Shown: piece by piece, positions 1 to 7,070 of the stretch
How the letters are laid out: each line of letters starts with the position of its first letter
Position numbering within the stretch: position 1 is the stretch's first letter
Assembly (NCBI GenBank): GCA_964410625.1
Contig: CAYPHY010000072.1
Location: forward strand, 1 to 15,292
DNA length: 15,292 nucleotides
From: CAYPHY01 sp964410625
Lineage (GTDB): Bacteria; Chloroflexota; Anaerolineae; Promineifilales; Promineifilaceae
Direction of reading: 5' to 3'
The notes under the pieces: model-generated
Database searches by the model: none
Told to the model about the DNA's origin: nothing
Seen by the model: only the letters and a program-made list of their open reading frames with translations
Position numbers and translations under genes: made by a program

Positions 1-1251
1 CTGACCGTAGAAGATAGGCAAAGGTTGGCCGCGACGGCCGCCAACATCTACGATTTCCAGCTTGGCCCGGCAGCGCGTTTGCAGTTTCTCAACAACGCCG
101 GGTTAAAACGCTTCGCGCCAACGATTGATCTCGCCGCACCGCCAAACATTTTGGCCGGGGTGTTGATCGGCCGCCTCGAACCCTTCGGCATGTTGCCGGA
201 ACGGCCGACTTATCACGCGCTAGGCGCATTCATCAGCCAGGCGCTGAGCGATCCTGGCTTGCCCCAGGAAGATAGCCGCTTGTTGGCAAGTTTCCTGGTC
301 AAATATGCGCTGATTGCCGACCAAAGCAAGCTCAGCGAGCTACGCAGTCAATACAACCTTGATGTAACGCCGGTACGCGAACCGGACGGCGCGGCTCCGC
401 CGCCACCAACCCCCAGCAGCGAACTCCCCGAACAGCCTTCCTTCTCGGCCGAGGTCGAGGATGAGTCCAGCCTGGAGCTGATCGTCAACTCCGAGGATAA
501 TTTTCTAGACATCAACACACTTGCCGGGGCGATTTATTGTGCGATGGCCGTCGGCCGCATCGAACGGCCGCGCGGCACAGCGTTGGGAACCGGCTTCCTG
601 ATTGCCCCCAATATGCTGCTGACCAACCAACACGTGCTAAAGACAAAAAGCTATCTCTCTGATTCCGTGATCCGCTTTGATTACCAGCTTGACGCCGAAG
701 GGGTAGCCTCGCCAGGGCGTGTGATCGAGTTCGACCGCGACTTCTACATTTCTAGCCCGGACACAGAGCTAGATTTTGCGCTCGTCAAGTTGAAGGAAGA
801 GCCATTGGGAGCCATGCGGCCGAAGCCGGGGGAAGAGCAAGACGGCAAACGCATTGAGGATTTGCCCGTTCTGGAGCAGATGCGTCTCGGCCGTCATCGG
901 GGCTACCTGCTGCTTTCTCCGGCGATGATCGTCAACAAGGAACGGCTGAATATCATTCAGCACCCCAACGGCGATCCGCAAAAGGCGGTTTTGACCCAAA
1001 ACTACGTCATCCAGGATATGCGCGACACACGTGTCCATTATCTGGCTGATACGATGCCGGGGTCATCAGGTTCGCCCGTGTTTAACCGGCGTTGGGAAGT
1101 GGTCGCCCTGCATCACAGCGGCGGCCCCCACCCACCGTTGAAATTGGCCGATTCGCTGCAAAGCGTCCTGCGCGGTCACTATCGCTTTAACGAAGGCATC
1201 CCCATCCGGGCGATCATGCCCGAAATCGAGCGCTATTTACCGCGCTCCTAA
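1..1251 (+). CDS. Trypsin-like serine protease with N-terminal adaptor-like helical region, 5' partial
   Basis: The frame is open to the left edge, so the true start probably lies outside. An internal TTG at 25 would give 408 residues, and the first in-frame ATG is too far in. The C-terminal half is a chymotrypsin-fold protease. It has His in TNQHVL (codon at 631), Asp in ELDFALVKL (codon at 772) and Ser in PGSSGSPVF (codon at 1063-1071 region), the complete triad in the right order. The first ~110 residues (AARLQFLNNAGL, then GRLEPFG and a helical stretch) look like the small all-alpha effector-associated adaptor domains that recruit proteases in bacterial conflict and signalling systems. 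This assignment comes from pattern memory only. A Pro/Glu-rich linker joins the two. No signal peptide is visible, so the enzyme is probably cytoplasmic. A small membrane protein gene follows 95 bp downstream and may be its partner. Protease call firm; adaptor call moderate. Confidence 0.85.
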   Translation: MTVEDRQRLAATAANIYDFQLGPAARLQFLNNAGLKRFAPTIDLAAPPNILAGVLIGRLEPFGMLPERPTYHALGAFISQALSDPGLPQEDSRLLASFLVKYALIADQSKLSELRSQYNLDVTPVREPDGAAPPPPTPSSELPEQPSFSAEVEDESSLELIVNSEDNFLDINTLAGAIYCAMAVGRIERPRGTALGTGFLIAPNMLLTNQHVLKTKSYLSDSVIRFDYQLDAEGVASPGRVIEFDRDFYISSPDTELDFALVKLKEEPLGAMRPKPGEEQDGKRIEDLPVLEQMRLGRHRGYLLLSPAMIVNKERLNIIQHPNGDPQKAVLTQNYVIQDMRDTRVHYLADTMPGSSGSPVFNRRWEVVALHHSGGPHPPLKLADSLQSVLRGHYRFNEGIPIRAIMPEIERYLPRS

Positions 1252-1254
1252 TTT

Positions 1255-1322
1255 AGTGGCGAGTGACGAGTGATGAGTGGCGAGTAATCGCCTCACTAGT
1301 CACTCGTCACTCGCCACTCATC
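1255..1322. repeat. Palindromic intergenic repeat (GAGTGGCGAGTGAC type)
   Basis: Positions 1255-1273 are the exact reverse complement of 1300-1318 (19 bp). In an overlapping register, 1272-1285 matches 1309-1322 (14 bp). The arms are themselves built from repeats of agtgRcgagt. It lies between the protease stop and the ribosome binding site of the next gene. It could act as an mRNA hairpin or weak terminator, but no T-run follows. Confidence 0.75.
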
Positions 1323-1345
1323 ACTAATACAGGAGAGGAATTATC

Positions 1346-1801
1346 ATGGGTCGTCGAATTATTACGCAATCGCAATTAGAGTCTGTTGGAACCACACAAG
1401 CCATACAGGTACAGGCGGATGGCTATTTTGACAAGGTGATCAAGTATATCCCGGCCGACATTGTGGCTGGCTGGACAACGCTGTTGGGTCTGACCGGTGG
1501 TGTAAGCTCGGCCGCCAGCGACACAAGCATCGGCGGTATTGCCCCAGCCGTTTTTGCTCTCTTGCTGATCGCTTTCGTTGCCCTGACAGCGTGGTGGACC
1601 TATCGCCAGACGATGGATTTCAAAGCCGGTCCGGCACGGACACAAATTGTTGTTTCGACGATTGCCTTTTTGGTGTGGGCGTTTGCGCTCGGCCGTCCCT
1701 TCGATCAATTATTACCAGATGGCTTTTACAATCCTCAGGTAGCGGCCGGAATTCTGATTGTCTATACGTTGGCCGTCGGCCGAATTGATCCGCGACAGTA
1801 A
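1346..1801 (+). CDS. Small membrane protein with about four transmembrane segments, function unknown
   Basis: This 151-residue protein starts at an ATG preceded by a purine-rich site (aggagaggaa at 1331-1340). Hydrophobic segments lie at roughly residues 37-57, 62-86, 97-118 and 128-147. There is a short charged loop (YRQTMDFKAGPARTQ) between the second and third. The N-terminal ~35 residues are polar and the motif KYIPADIVAGW leads into the first helix. Small membrane proteins with a YIPA(D/E)xVA motif occur as uncharacterised proteins in other bacteria, as far as I recall. I cannot assign a function. It follows the adaptor-trypsin gene on the same strand, separated by a palindromic repeat. 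A membrane-bound partner or substrate of that protease is a possible but unproven reading. Its end faces uvrA across a long inverted repeat. Confidence 0.7.
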   Translation: MGRRIITQSQLESVGTTQAIQVQADGYFDKVIKYIPADIVAGWTTLLGLTGGVSSAASDTSIGGIAPAVFALLLIAFVALTAWWTYRQTMDFKAGPARTQIVVSTIAFLVWAFALGRPFDQLLPDGFYNPQVAAGILIVYTLAVGRIDPRQ

Positions 1802-1818
1802 CAGCGAAAACCACAAAA

Positions 1819-1889
1819 CTACAACGGATAAAGAAATAAACGGATAGTGGTCGGCTATCGCTATCCGTTTATTTCTTTATCCGTTGTAG
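1819..1889. terminator. 29-bp perfect inverted repeat between convergent genes
   Basis: Positions 1819-1847 and 1861-1889 are exact reverse complements (29 bp) around a 13-base centre. The repeat sits between two convergent genes, 18 bp after the membrane protein stop and 6 bp before the uvrA stop. Its position suits a bidirectional transcription stop. The arms are AT-rich and lack a classical GC stem plus T-run, so it may instead be one of the dispersed palindromes seen elsewhere in the window. Confidence 0.65.
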
Positions 1890-1895
1890 CCTTCC

Positions 1896-4787
1896 TCACG
1901 CACGCCCATTCACATACGGCTGCAAAAACTGTCCGGTATAAGAGCCTTCCACTTTGGCGACTGCTTCCGGCGTCCCCTCGGCGATGATCTCGCCACCACG
2001 ATGGCCGCCCTCCGGCCCCATGTCAATGATGTGGTCAGCCACCTTGATGATGTCCAGGTTGTGTTCGATGATCACCACCGAATTGCCCTTGTCCACCAGC
2101 TTGTTGAGGGCGATGATCAGCTTGGCGACATCATGGGAGTGTAGCCCGACTGATGGCTCATCGAGGATATACATCGTGCGGCCGGTAGCGATCTTCGACA
2201 GTTCGCGGCTCAGCTTCACCCGCTGCGCCTCGCCACCACTCAGTGTTGGCGCGGGCTGTCCAAGATGGATATAACCCAGGCCGACATCGGCCATCGTCTT
2301 TAGCTTGCGCTGGATCGGCGGCACGTTGGCAAAGAACTCCAACGCCTCATCAATCGTTAAGTCCAGCACTTCAGCGATATTCAACCCCTTATACTGCACC
2401 TGTAACGTCTCGCGGTTATATCGCGCCCCCTTGCAAATGTCGCACGGCACATAGATGTCGGGCAAGAACTGCATCTCGATCCGGTTCTGCCCCTGTCCTT
2501 CGCACGCCTCGCAACGGCCGCCCTTGACATTAAAGCTAAACCGCCCCGACTTATAGCCACGCAGCTTGCTCTCCGGCAGGCTGGCGAAGAGGTCGCGGAT
2601 CGGGTTGAAGAGATTAGTATAGGTGGCGGGATTGGAGCGTGGCGTGCGGCCGATGGGACTCTGGTCAATCTCAATCACCTTGTCCAAATGTTCCAGCCCG
2701 CGCATCTCGCGATGTTTGCCAGGGAGTACCCGTGAATTATAGAAATGTTGACTGAGCCGCTTGCTGAGAATCTCAACCAAGAAGGAACTCTTGCCGCTGC
2801 CGCTGACGCCGGTGATGCAGACGAACTTACCCAGCGGAATGCGAATATCAATATCTTTCAGGTTGTTCTCGGCCGCCCCCAATATTTCCAGATACTCACC
2901 TGTCCCCTTGCGCCGTTTTTTGGGGGTGGCGATTGTCATCCGGCCGCTCAGATATGCGCCAGTCAACGAATCAGGATTATCGGCTACCGCGTCCGGTGGC
3001 CCTTCGGCAATCAGCTCACCGCCATGCTTGCCTGCCCCTGGCCCCAGGTCGATCAGCCAATCGGCCGCTCGCATCGTCTCCTCATCATGTTCCACCACCA
3101 GCACGGTATTGCCCAGATCGCGCATCCCTTGCAACGTGCGAATCAGCCGCGCGTTGTCCCGCTGGTGCAGGCCAATGCTCGGTTCATCCAGAACGTAGAG
3201 TACGCCCATCAACTGGCTGCCGATCTGCGTCGCCAGGCGGATGCGTTGCGCTTCGCCACCACTGAGCGTTCCCGCCGTGCGGTCGAGCGTCAGATAATCG
3301 AGGCCGACATTGATCATAAACGACAGCCGTTCCCAAATCTCCTTCAGGATCGGCCGGGCGATCATCTGCTGGCGCGGTGTTAAGGGGGTACTCTGCTCAT
3401 TACGCAAGCACTCCGCCCACTCCAAGCTTTGAATCACCGGCTGGCGGGTGACATCCACAATCGTTGTGCCGGCGATGTCTACCGCGCGGGCGACCGGGTT
3501 CAACCGCGTGCCTTCGCAAACGGGACACGGCCGATCGACCATATACTCTTCCACTTTCTGCCGCGTCCAATCCGACGTGGACTCGCTATAGCGGCGTTGC
3601 AGGTTGGGGATCACCCCTTCATACTTGGTCGAGTAGTTGCGCGTGTGTCCCTCACGGTTGACATACTTCACCGTCACCGAATCCTTGCCGCTGCCATACA
3701 AAAGAATATGCATCTGCGCCGAGTTGAGCTGTGAGACTGGAACATCAGTGGGGATGCCAAAATGCTTCGCCGTCGCTTTCAGCAGTTGCCAATAATAGCC
3801 AGCCTTGTCCTCCGTTGGCCATCCGCTGATCGCCCCCTCTTCCAGGCTCAACGTTTTGTTCGGCACCACGAGATCGGGGTCAATCACCCGCGTTATACCC
3901 AGGCCCTGGCATTCAGGACAGGCCCCATGCGGACTGTTAAAGCTGAAGCTGCGCGGCTCAATCGGCGGGATGCTCGTGCCGTCATAGGGGCAATAGAGAT
4001 GCTCGGAGAAGAGCTGGTCGCGGGGGTTGTCGGGATCGGTCACGTCGTTGATGATGATCAACCCCTGGCCCAAACGCAGTGCTGTTTCCACTGAATCAGT
4101 CAGGCGGCTGCGATCGGCCGTTGCCTCTTCGCTATTATCGTCCGGCGCATAACGGATTACCAGCCGATCAACCACCGCTTCAATACTGTGGTTCTTATAC
4201 CGATCCAGTTCGATCTGCTCATCTACCTGGCGGATCTCGCCATTGACGCGCACGCGAACAAACCCGGCTTTGCGGATGTCCTCAAATACGCCCTGATGTT
4301 GTCCCTTTCGATCCTTGATCAACGGCGCAAGAACCTGGATGCGGCTGCCCTGCGGCATCTCTAATACGTTGGAGACGATCTGCTCGGCCGATTGCGGCAT
4401 GACTGGACGGCCGCACTCCGGGCAATGGGGCGTCCCTGCGCGGGCAAAGAGCAGACGCAAATAATCGTAAATCTCCGTCACCGTGCCGACGGTTGAACGG
4501 GGGTTGTGGCTGACGCCGCGCTGGTCAATGGAAACGGCCGGGCTAAGTCCCTCGATCTGATCCACATCCGGCTTTTCCATCTGCCCCAGGAACTGCCGGG
4601 CATAGGCCGACAAGGACTCCACATAGCGGCGTTGCCCTTCGGCGAAGATGGTGTCAAACGCCAGCGACGACTTTCCCGAACCAGACAGGCCAGTCAGCAC
4701 CACCAGCTTGTCTCTGGGAATTTCGACATTGATATTTTTGAGATTGTGTTCGCGCGCCCCGCGCACCACGATTTTGTCCAGGGACAT
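1896..4787 (-). CDS. uvrA: Excinuclease ABC subunit A (UvrA)
   Basis: UvrA is the DNA damage-sensing ATPase of nucleotide excision repair; it dimerises and loads UvrB at lesions. The chosen start gives MSLDKIVVRGAREHNL, 963 residues, typical for the family. It is preceded on the minus strand by aggaag six bases upstream. A longer frame to 4862 adds 25 residues encoded by a dispersed repeat and is unlikely. ATPase I has Walker A GLSGSGKSS (residues 33-41), signature LSGGEAQRIRLA and Walker B YVLDEPSIGL. ATPase II has GVSGSGKSS, LSGGEAQRVKLS and YILDEPSVGL. The C-terminal zinc finger CEAC...CDIC is intact. The first finger has CPYD where many homologues have CPxC, although its second half, CPECQGLG, is present. 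UvrA stands alone here, without uvrB. Identification is certain. Confidence 0.98.
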   Translation of the reverse strand: MSLDKIVVRGAREHNLKNINVEIPRDKLVVLTGLSGSGKSSLAFDTIFAEGQRRYVESLSAYARQFLGQMEKPDVDQIEGLSPAVSIDQRGVSHNPRSTVGTVTEIYDYLRLLFARAGTPHCPECGRPVMPQSAEQIVSNVLEMPQGSRIQVLAPLIKDRKGQHQGVFEDIRKAGFVRVRVNGEIRQVDEQIELDRYKNHSIEAVVDRLVIRYAPDDNSEEATADRSRLTDSVETALRLGQGLIIINDVTDPDNPRDQLFSEHLYCPYDGTSIPPIEPRSFSFNSPHGACPECQGLGITRVIDPDLVVPNKTLSLEEGAISGWPTEDKAGYYWQLLKATAKHFGIPTDVPVSQLNSAQMHILLYGSGKDSVTVKYVNREGHTRNYSTKYEGVIPNLQRRYSESTSDWTRQKVEEYMVDRPCPVCEGTRLNPVARAVDIAGTTIVDVTRQPVIQSLEWAECLRNEQSTPLTPRQQMIARPILKEIWERLSFMINVGLDYLTLDRTAGTLSGGEAQRIRLATQIGSQLMGVLYVLDEPSIGLHQRDNARLIRTLQGMRDLGNTVLVVEHDEETMRAADWLIDLGPGAGKHGGELIAEGPPDAVADNPDSLTGAYLSGRMTIATPKKRRKGTGEYLEILGAAENNLKDIDIRIPLGKFVCITGVSGSGKSSFLVEILSKRLSQHFYNSRVLPGKHREMRGLEHLDKVIEIDQSPIGRTPRSNPATYTNLFNPIRDLFASLPESKLRGYKSGRFSFNVKGGRCEACEGQGQNRIEMQFLPDIYVPCDICKGARYNRETLQVQYKGLNIAEVLDLTIDEALEFFANVPPIQRKLKTMADVGLGYIHLGQPAPTLSGGEAQRVKLSRELSKIATGRTMYILDEPSVGLHSHDVAKLIIALNKLVDKGNSVVIIEHNLDIIKVADHIIDMGPEGGHRGGEIIAEGTPEAVAKVEGSYTGQFLQPYVNGRA

Positions 4788-4800
4788 AGTTTGCTTCCTA

Positions 4801-4846
4801 TAAATCTCTACTCTCCCAGTCTCTAATCTCTTCGTCTCAGAGACTG
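4801..4846. repeat. Dispersed (C)TCTCCCARTCTC-type repeat upstream of uvrA
   Basis: Positions 4811-4845 read ctctcccagtctctaatctc followed by ttcgtctcagaga. This resembles an in-frame stretch of the 3D-protein gene at about 8056-8090 (tctcccaatctcctaatctt then tcggtctctgagt). It occupies the space just upstream of the uvrA ribosome binding site and creates the artificial N-terminal extension of the longest uvrA frame. Confidence 0.5.
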
Positions 4847-4862
4847 TCCCTTTCATAGCCAA

Positions 4863-5286
4863 TCTATTATTCTAGCACGGCCGTTGCGTCCCTTCCATTA
4901 GCGTTTTATAGAAATATTGCTTGCCAGCAACACGCAAGTCTAGCACAAATGGTCTAATATACCAAACCTTTTTCAGGTAAATTCGAATAATATTGTGTCC
5001 GAATCCATACTTAACGCGAACGTAATCGAAAAATTCACATTATTAATCATCGAAAGCTTGACAAAGCCATACATGTATATATACTTAGATTCAAGGGAAA
5101 AAGCGTTTCACCGTTTCACCGTTTCACCGTTTCACCGTTTCACCGTTTCACCGTTTCACCGTAACCAAGAAATCTAGGTGAGAGCAAATTCCTCGGTTAC
5201 AGCAAGGAAACCGGCAAGGGTTTGACCTACCGTTGGCGTTACAGCAGTAGGTTCTGTTATATGCTGAAGTGTATCAAGGAGGAAAC
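4863..5286. other. 424-bp AT-rich gene-free spacer with minisatellite
   Basis: This stretch separates divergent uvrA (-) and the YG-repeat gene (+). Its left 240 bp are clearly AT-richer than the surroundings and should hold the uvrA promoter, but I could not fix a single convincing pair of boxes. It contains the 8-bp tandem array at 5104-5162. A weak plus-strand promoter candidate, ttggcg (5234-5239) and ttatat (5257-5262) with 17-bp spacing, lies before the strong ribosome binding site aaggagg at 5277-5283. The open frame at 4995-5177 is low-complexity and is not called as a gene. Confidence 0.55.
5104..5162. repeat. 8-bp tandem repeat, seven copies of cgtttcac
   Basis: Seven perfect head-to-tail copies of cgtttcac occupy 5104-5159, followed by a partial cgt. 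There are no mismatches, which points to recent slippage-driven expansion. It lies about 125 bp upstream of the start of the frameshifted YG-repeat gene. A change in copy number would alter spacing in that gene's upstream region by 8 bp per unit. Confidence 0.95.
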
Positions 5287-5370
5287 ATGAAAAGGTCAAC
5301 TGTTTTAGCTCTGATAGCTCTCGCGATACTTACAGTCGGGTTCATAGCAGGTGCGCGCATCCGCTGGTAG
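5287..5370 (+). pseudogene. Detached signal-peptide start of the YG-repeat protein (frameshift fragment)
   Basis: ATG at 5287 follows a strong aaggagg site (5277-5283). It encodes MKR, a hydrophobic core of about 16 residues and an AGA cleavage-like site, which is a classic Sec signal peptide. It then hits TAG at 5368-5370 after 27 residues. The frame of the downstream repeat protein is open right through this region and reads HPLVDHFGQTASS from 5358. One missing base near the gcgcgc at 5353-5358 explains the break: restoring it would join ...IAGA to HPLVDHFG. I infer a single gene broken by a -1 indel, either a real mutation or a sequencing or assembly error. Confidence 0.75.
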
Positions 5371-5447
5371 ATCACTTTGGTCAAACAGCTTCAAGCGGTA
5401 TTGGTACCTTTGGTTCCAAGTGGATACACACGGACACAAGTGGAACC

Positions 5448-6362
5448 ATGTATGGCCTTTGGGGCGAAAGTGCGTCGAGTTCAGGTAGAGGTATATATGG
5501 TCGTACCTCTGCATTGAGCGGTCTGAACTTTGGAGTTTATGGTGAAACATCTTCGTCAGGCGGACGGGCAGTAGCCGGTTTCGCCAATAGTTCGTCGGGA
5601 ACGAGTCATGGGGTGTACGGTACCACTAACGGTGCAAATCAATCTTCCGGCGTGTGGGGATACAATAGTCGAACCTCTGGCGATACGAGAGGGGTACAAG
5701 GTGGCGTAAGATCTGTAAATGGCTTGGGCGTCTATGGCTATGTCACTGGCAACGATGGAGATAACGCAGTTGGCGTGTACGGCCAAAATGCCGCACTCAC
5801 AGGCATGGGAATAGGAGTTCGTGGCTTTAACGCTACTAATAACGGGTGGGCAGGCAGCTTCAGTTCTGCGGACGGAAATGGTGTTTTAATCGATTCGCCT
5901 AGTGGATCAGATGGATTAATTGTATATGGAGGGTCTAAAAGCGCAGCCGTATCAACATCTAGTGGCGATCGACTTCTGTACAACGAAGAATCTACAGAGA
6001 TATGGTTTACAGACTATGGCTTTGGTGTCTTGAAAGACGGTGTTGCCGTTGTTTCCATTGACCAAATTTTTGCGGAAACAGTGAATTTGAGGGAACCTTA
6101 TCACGTTTTCCTTCAAGCCTACGGTGATACCGAAATTTATGTCAGCAAGCGTTCTGCTACCTCTTTTGAAGTCACTGCGAGAAGCGGCGAGACTATTGGC
6201 GATATTGAATTTTCCTACCGAATTGTTGCCAAACGGGTAGGGTATGAAACAACACGCTTAGAATTGGCCCCTTGGGTGACTGAAGAATCTCCCTATTATG
6301 TGCAACCAACACCACCTGCTCCTCCGCCTGATCCAGAAGAAGAGCCTACGTCACAGGAGTAG
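5448..6362 (+). CDS. Secreted YG-repeat beta-structure protein, body of a frameshifted gene
   Basis: The frame from the internal ATG gives 304 residues, but coherent protein is readable from about 5358, downstream of the detached signal peptide at 5287. The first ~140 residues contain about nine imperfect repeats of 15-22 residues ending in G(V/I)xG, such as GIYGRT, GVYGET, GVYGTT, GVWGYN and GVYGQN. This suggests a repetitive beta-fibre or beta-solenoid. A compact C-terminal domain follows (VAVVSIDQIFAETVNL, YHVFLQAYGDTEIYV, FSYRIVAKRVGYE). I recall similar modules ending secreted proteins of environmental bacteria, without a known function. The last ~20 residues are Pro/Glu-rich (PPAPPPDPEEE). 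It is probably a surface or extracellular protein. The gene is AT-richer than its neighbours and lacks CGGCCG, suggesting transfer. I cannot name a family. Confidence 0.7.
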   Translation: MYGLWGESASSSGRGIYGRTSALSGLNFGVYGETSSSGGRAVAGFANSSSGTSHGVYGTTNGANQSSGVWGYNSRTSGDTRGVQGGVRSVNGLGVYGYVTGNDGDNAVGVYGQNAALTGMGIGVRGFNATNNGWAGSFSSADGNGVLIDSPSGSDGLIVYGGSKSAAVSTSSGDRLLYNEESTEIWFTDYGFGVLKDGVAVVSIDQIFAETVNLREPYHVFLQAYGDTEIYVSKRSATSFEVTARSGETIGDIEFSYRIVAKRVGYETTRLELAPWVTEESPYYVQPTPPAPPPDPEEEPTSQE

Positions 6363-6463
6363 TCCCAATTTGCCTGCATAAGCTAAGCTTTGCCAATATA
6401 TTGGCGAGAACATATCTCGTCTATACATACATTTGCTATCTTGCACCATAAATGAGGTAAGCA

Positions 6464-6763
6464 ATGTTGAGAAAAGTATTTATAATTACCCTCCTGCTCA
6501 TCACCTTGCCACTTTTCGGTATTGCACTCGGCAACAATTCTGACAGCCAAAATCAACAAATACCTATATCATTGCCACTACCAATGGCTGTCGGCACACT
6601 GGCAAAACCACTACACCTGTTGCCTGAGACCCCGCAAGATGTCGTGACGACGCCAACCCCGCAACTTGACCAGCACGTCTATTTGCAACCCATTCTCTTT
6701 GAAGAAATTTCAATACCTCCGGGCGCTCCATCAATAACACCACCCGTGCCACCGCAACCTTAA
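6464..6763 (+). CDS. Small proline-rich secreted protein, unknown
   Basis: This 99-residue protein starts at an ATG preceded by gaggtaa (6453-6459). Residues 1-22 form a clear signal peptide (MLRK, then a long Leu/Ile/Phe core, then IALG). The mature part has no Cys. It is rich in Pro, Gln and Thr and ends in PSITPPVPPQP, so it is probably extended or disordered. It follows the frameshifted YG-repeat gene by 101 bp on the same strand. Both encode exported proteins with Pro-rich C-termini, so they may be a functional pair at the cell surface. Like its neighbour it lies in the CGGCCG-free island. No recognised domain; gene call moderate. Confidence 0.6.
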   Translation: MLRKVFIITLLLITLPLFGIALGNNSDSQNQQIPISLPLPMAVGTLAKPLHLLPETPQDVVTTPTPQLDQHVYLQPILFEEISIPPGAPSITPPVPPQP

Positions 6764-6788
6764 TGAGCCCTCTCACTGAGTTCGTAAA

Positions 6789-6835
6789 AATCCTCCCGGA
6801 GGCTGCCTTGCTCCATGAGTGCCTCCGGGAGGATT
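6789..6835. terminator. Hairpin, 15-bp perfect stem, 17-base loop
   Basis: Positions 6789-6803 (aatcctcccggaggc) are the exact reverse complement of 6821-6835. The stem is GC-rich and lies 26 bp after the small secreted protein stop, as expected for an intrinsic terminator. On the plus strand the tail (acattacc) is poor in T. On the minus strand the stem is followed by five T. It may work in both directions or be a processed mRNA-end structure. Confidence 0.65.
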
Positions 6836-7006
6836 ACATTACCTAAGCCATGTCACGGTCAATTCAGTATACGGCCGCATCTCCAATAGCTTGAATCCCG
6901 GCTCCTACAAAGCGGCAGCAACACACACTCTCTCCAATCTTTCTCAATCCAGAACTTGTCAGCCCGAACGTAAACATAATCTGAGAATTTACGTCATTGG
7001 CGTAAG

Positions 7007-7035
7007 TTGACACGCTGCCCAGTAACAGGTACGAT
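7007..7035 (+). promoter_or_regulatory. Sigma-70-like promoter for the phosphoribosyltransferase gene
   Basis: TTGACA at 7007-7012 is a perfect -35 box. It is followed after exactly 17 bp by TACGAT at 7030-7035, four of six matches to the -10 consensus. Predicted transcription would begin near 7042, leaving a leader of about 30 bases that includes the ribosome binding site taggaga. Confidence 0.55.
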
Positions 7036-7070
7036 CAAGGGTCACAATACGCAGTTTTTAGGAGAAGCCG

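Larger units (their letters stand above)
6764..7070. other. 307-bp gene-free spacer
   Basis: It contains the hairpin at 6789-6835 and, at its right end, a promoter-like pair (7007-7035) for the phosphoribosyltransferase. The middle part (6840-7000) shows no convincing gene or RNA. The 63-codon frame at 6819-7010 starts inside the hairpin and is not supported. Confidence 0.5.

Noticed and set aside
2243..3383. Several long plus-strand frames opposite uvrA
   Set aside because: They are antisense shadows of a strongly conserved gene, kept open by its codon bias.
4788..4862. 25-residue N-terminal extension of UvrA
   Set aside because: It is encoded largely by a dispersed repeat. The shorter start matches the family N-terminus and has an aggaag ribosome site.
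5104..5162. Possible CRISPR array
   Set aside because: The unit is 8 bp, head-to-tail, with no spacers, so it is a simple tandem repeat.
4995..5177. Plus-strand open frame over the 8-bp minisatellite
   Set aside because: The product is low-complexity repeat (FHRFTVSP) after an AT-rich random start. There is no ribosome binding site, and the tandem array itself keeps the frame open.
6819..7010. 63-codon plus-strand frame between the small secreted protein and the phosphoribosyltransferase
   Set aside because: It begins inside a hairpin, has no ribosome site, and the translation has no recognisable pattern.
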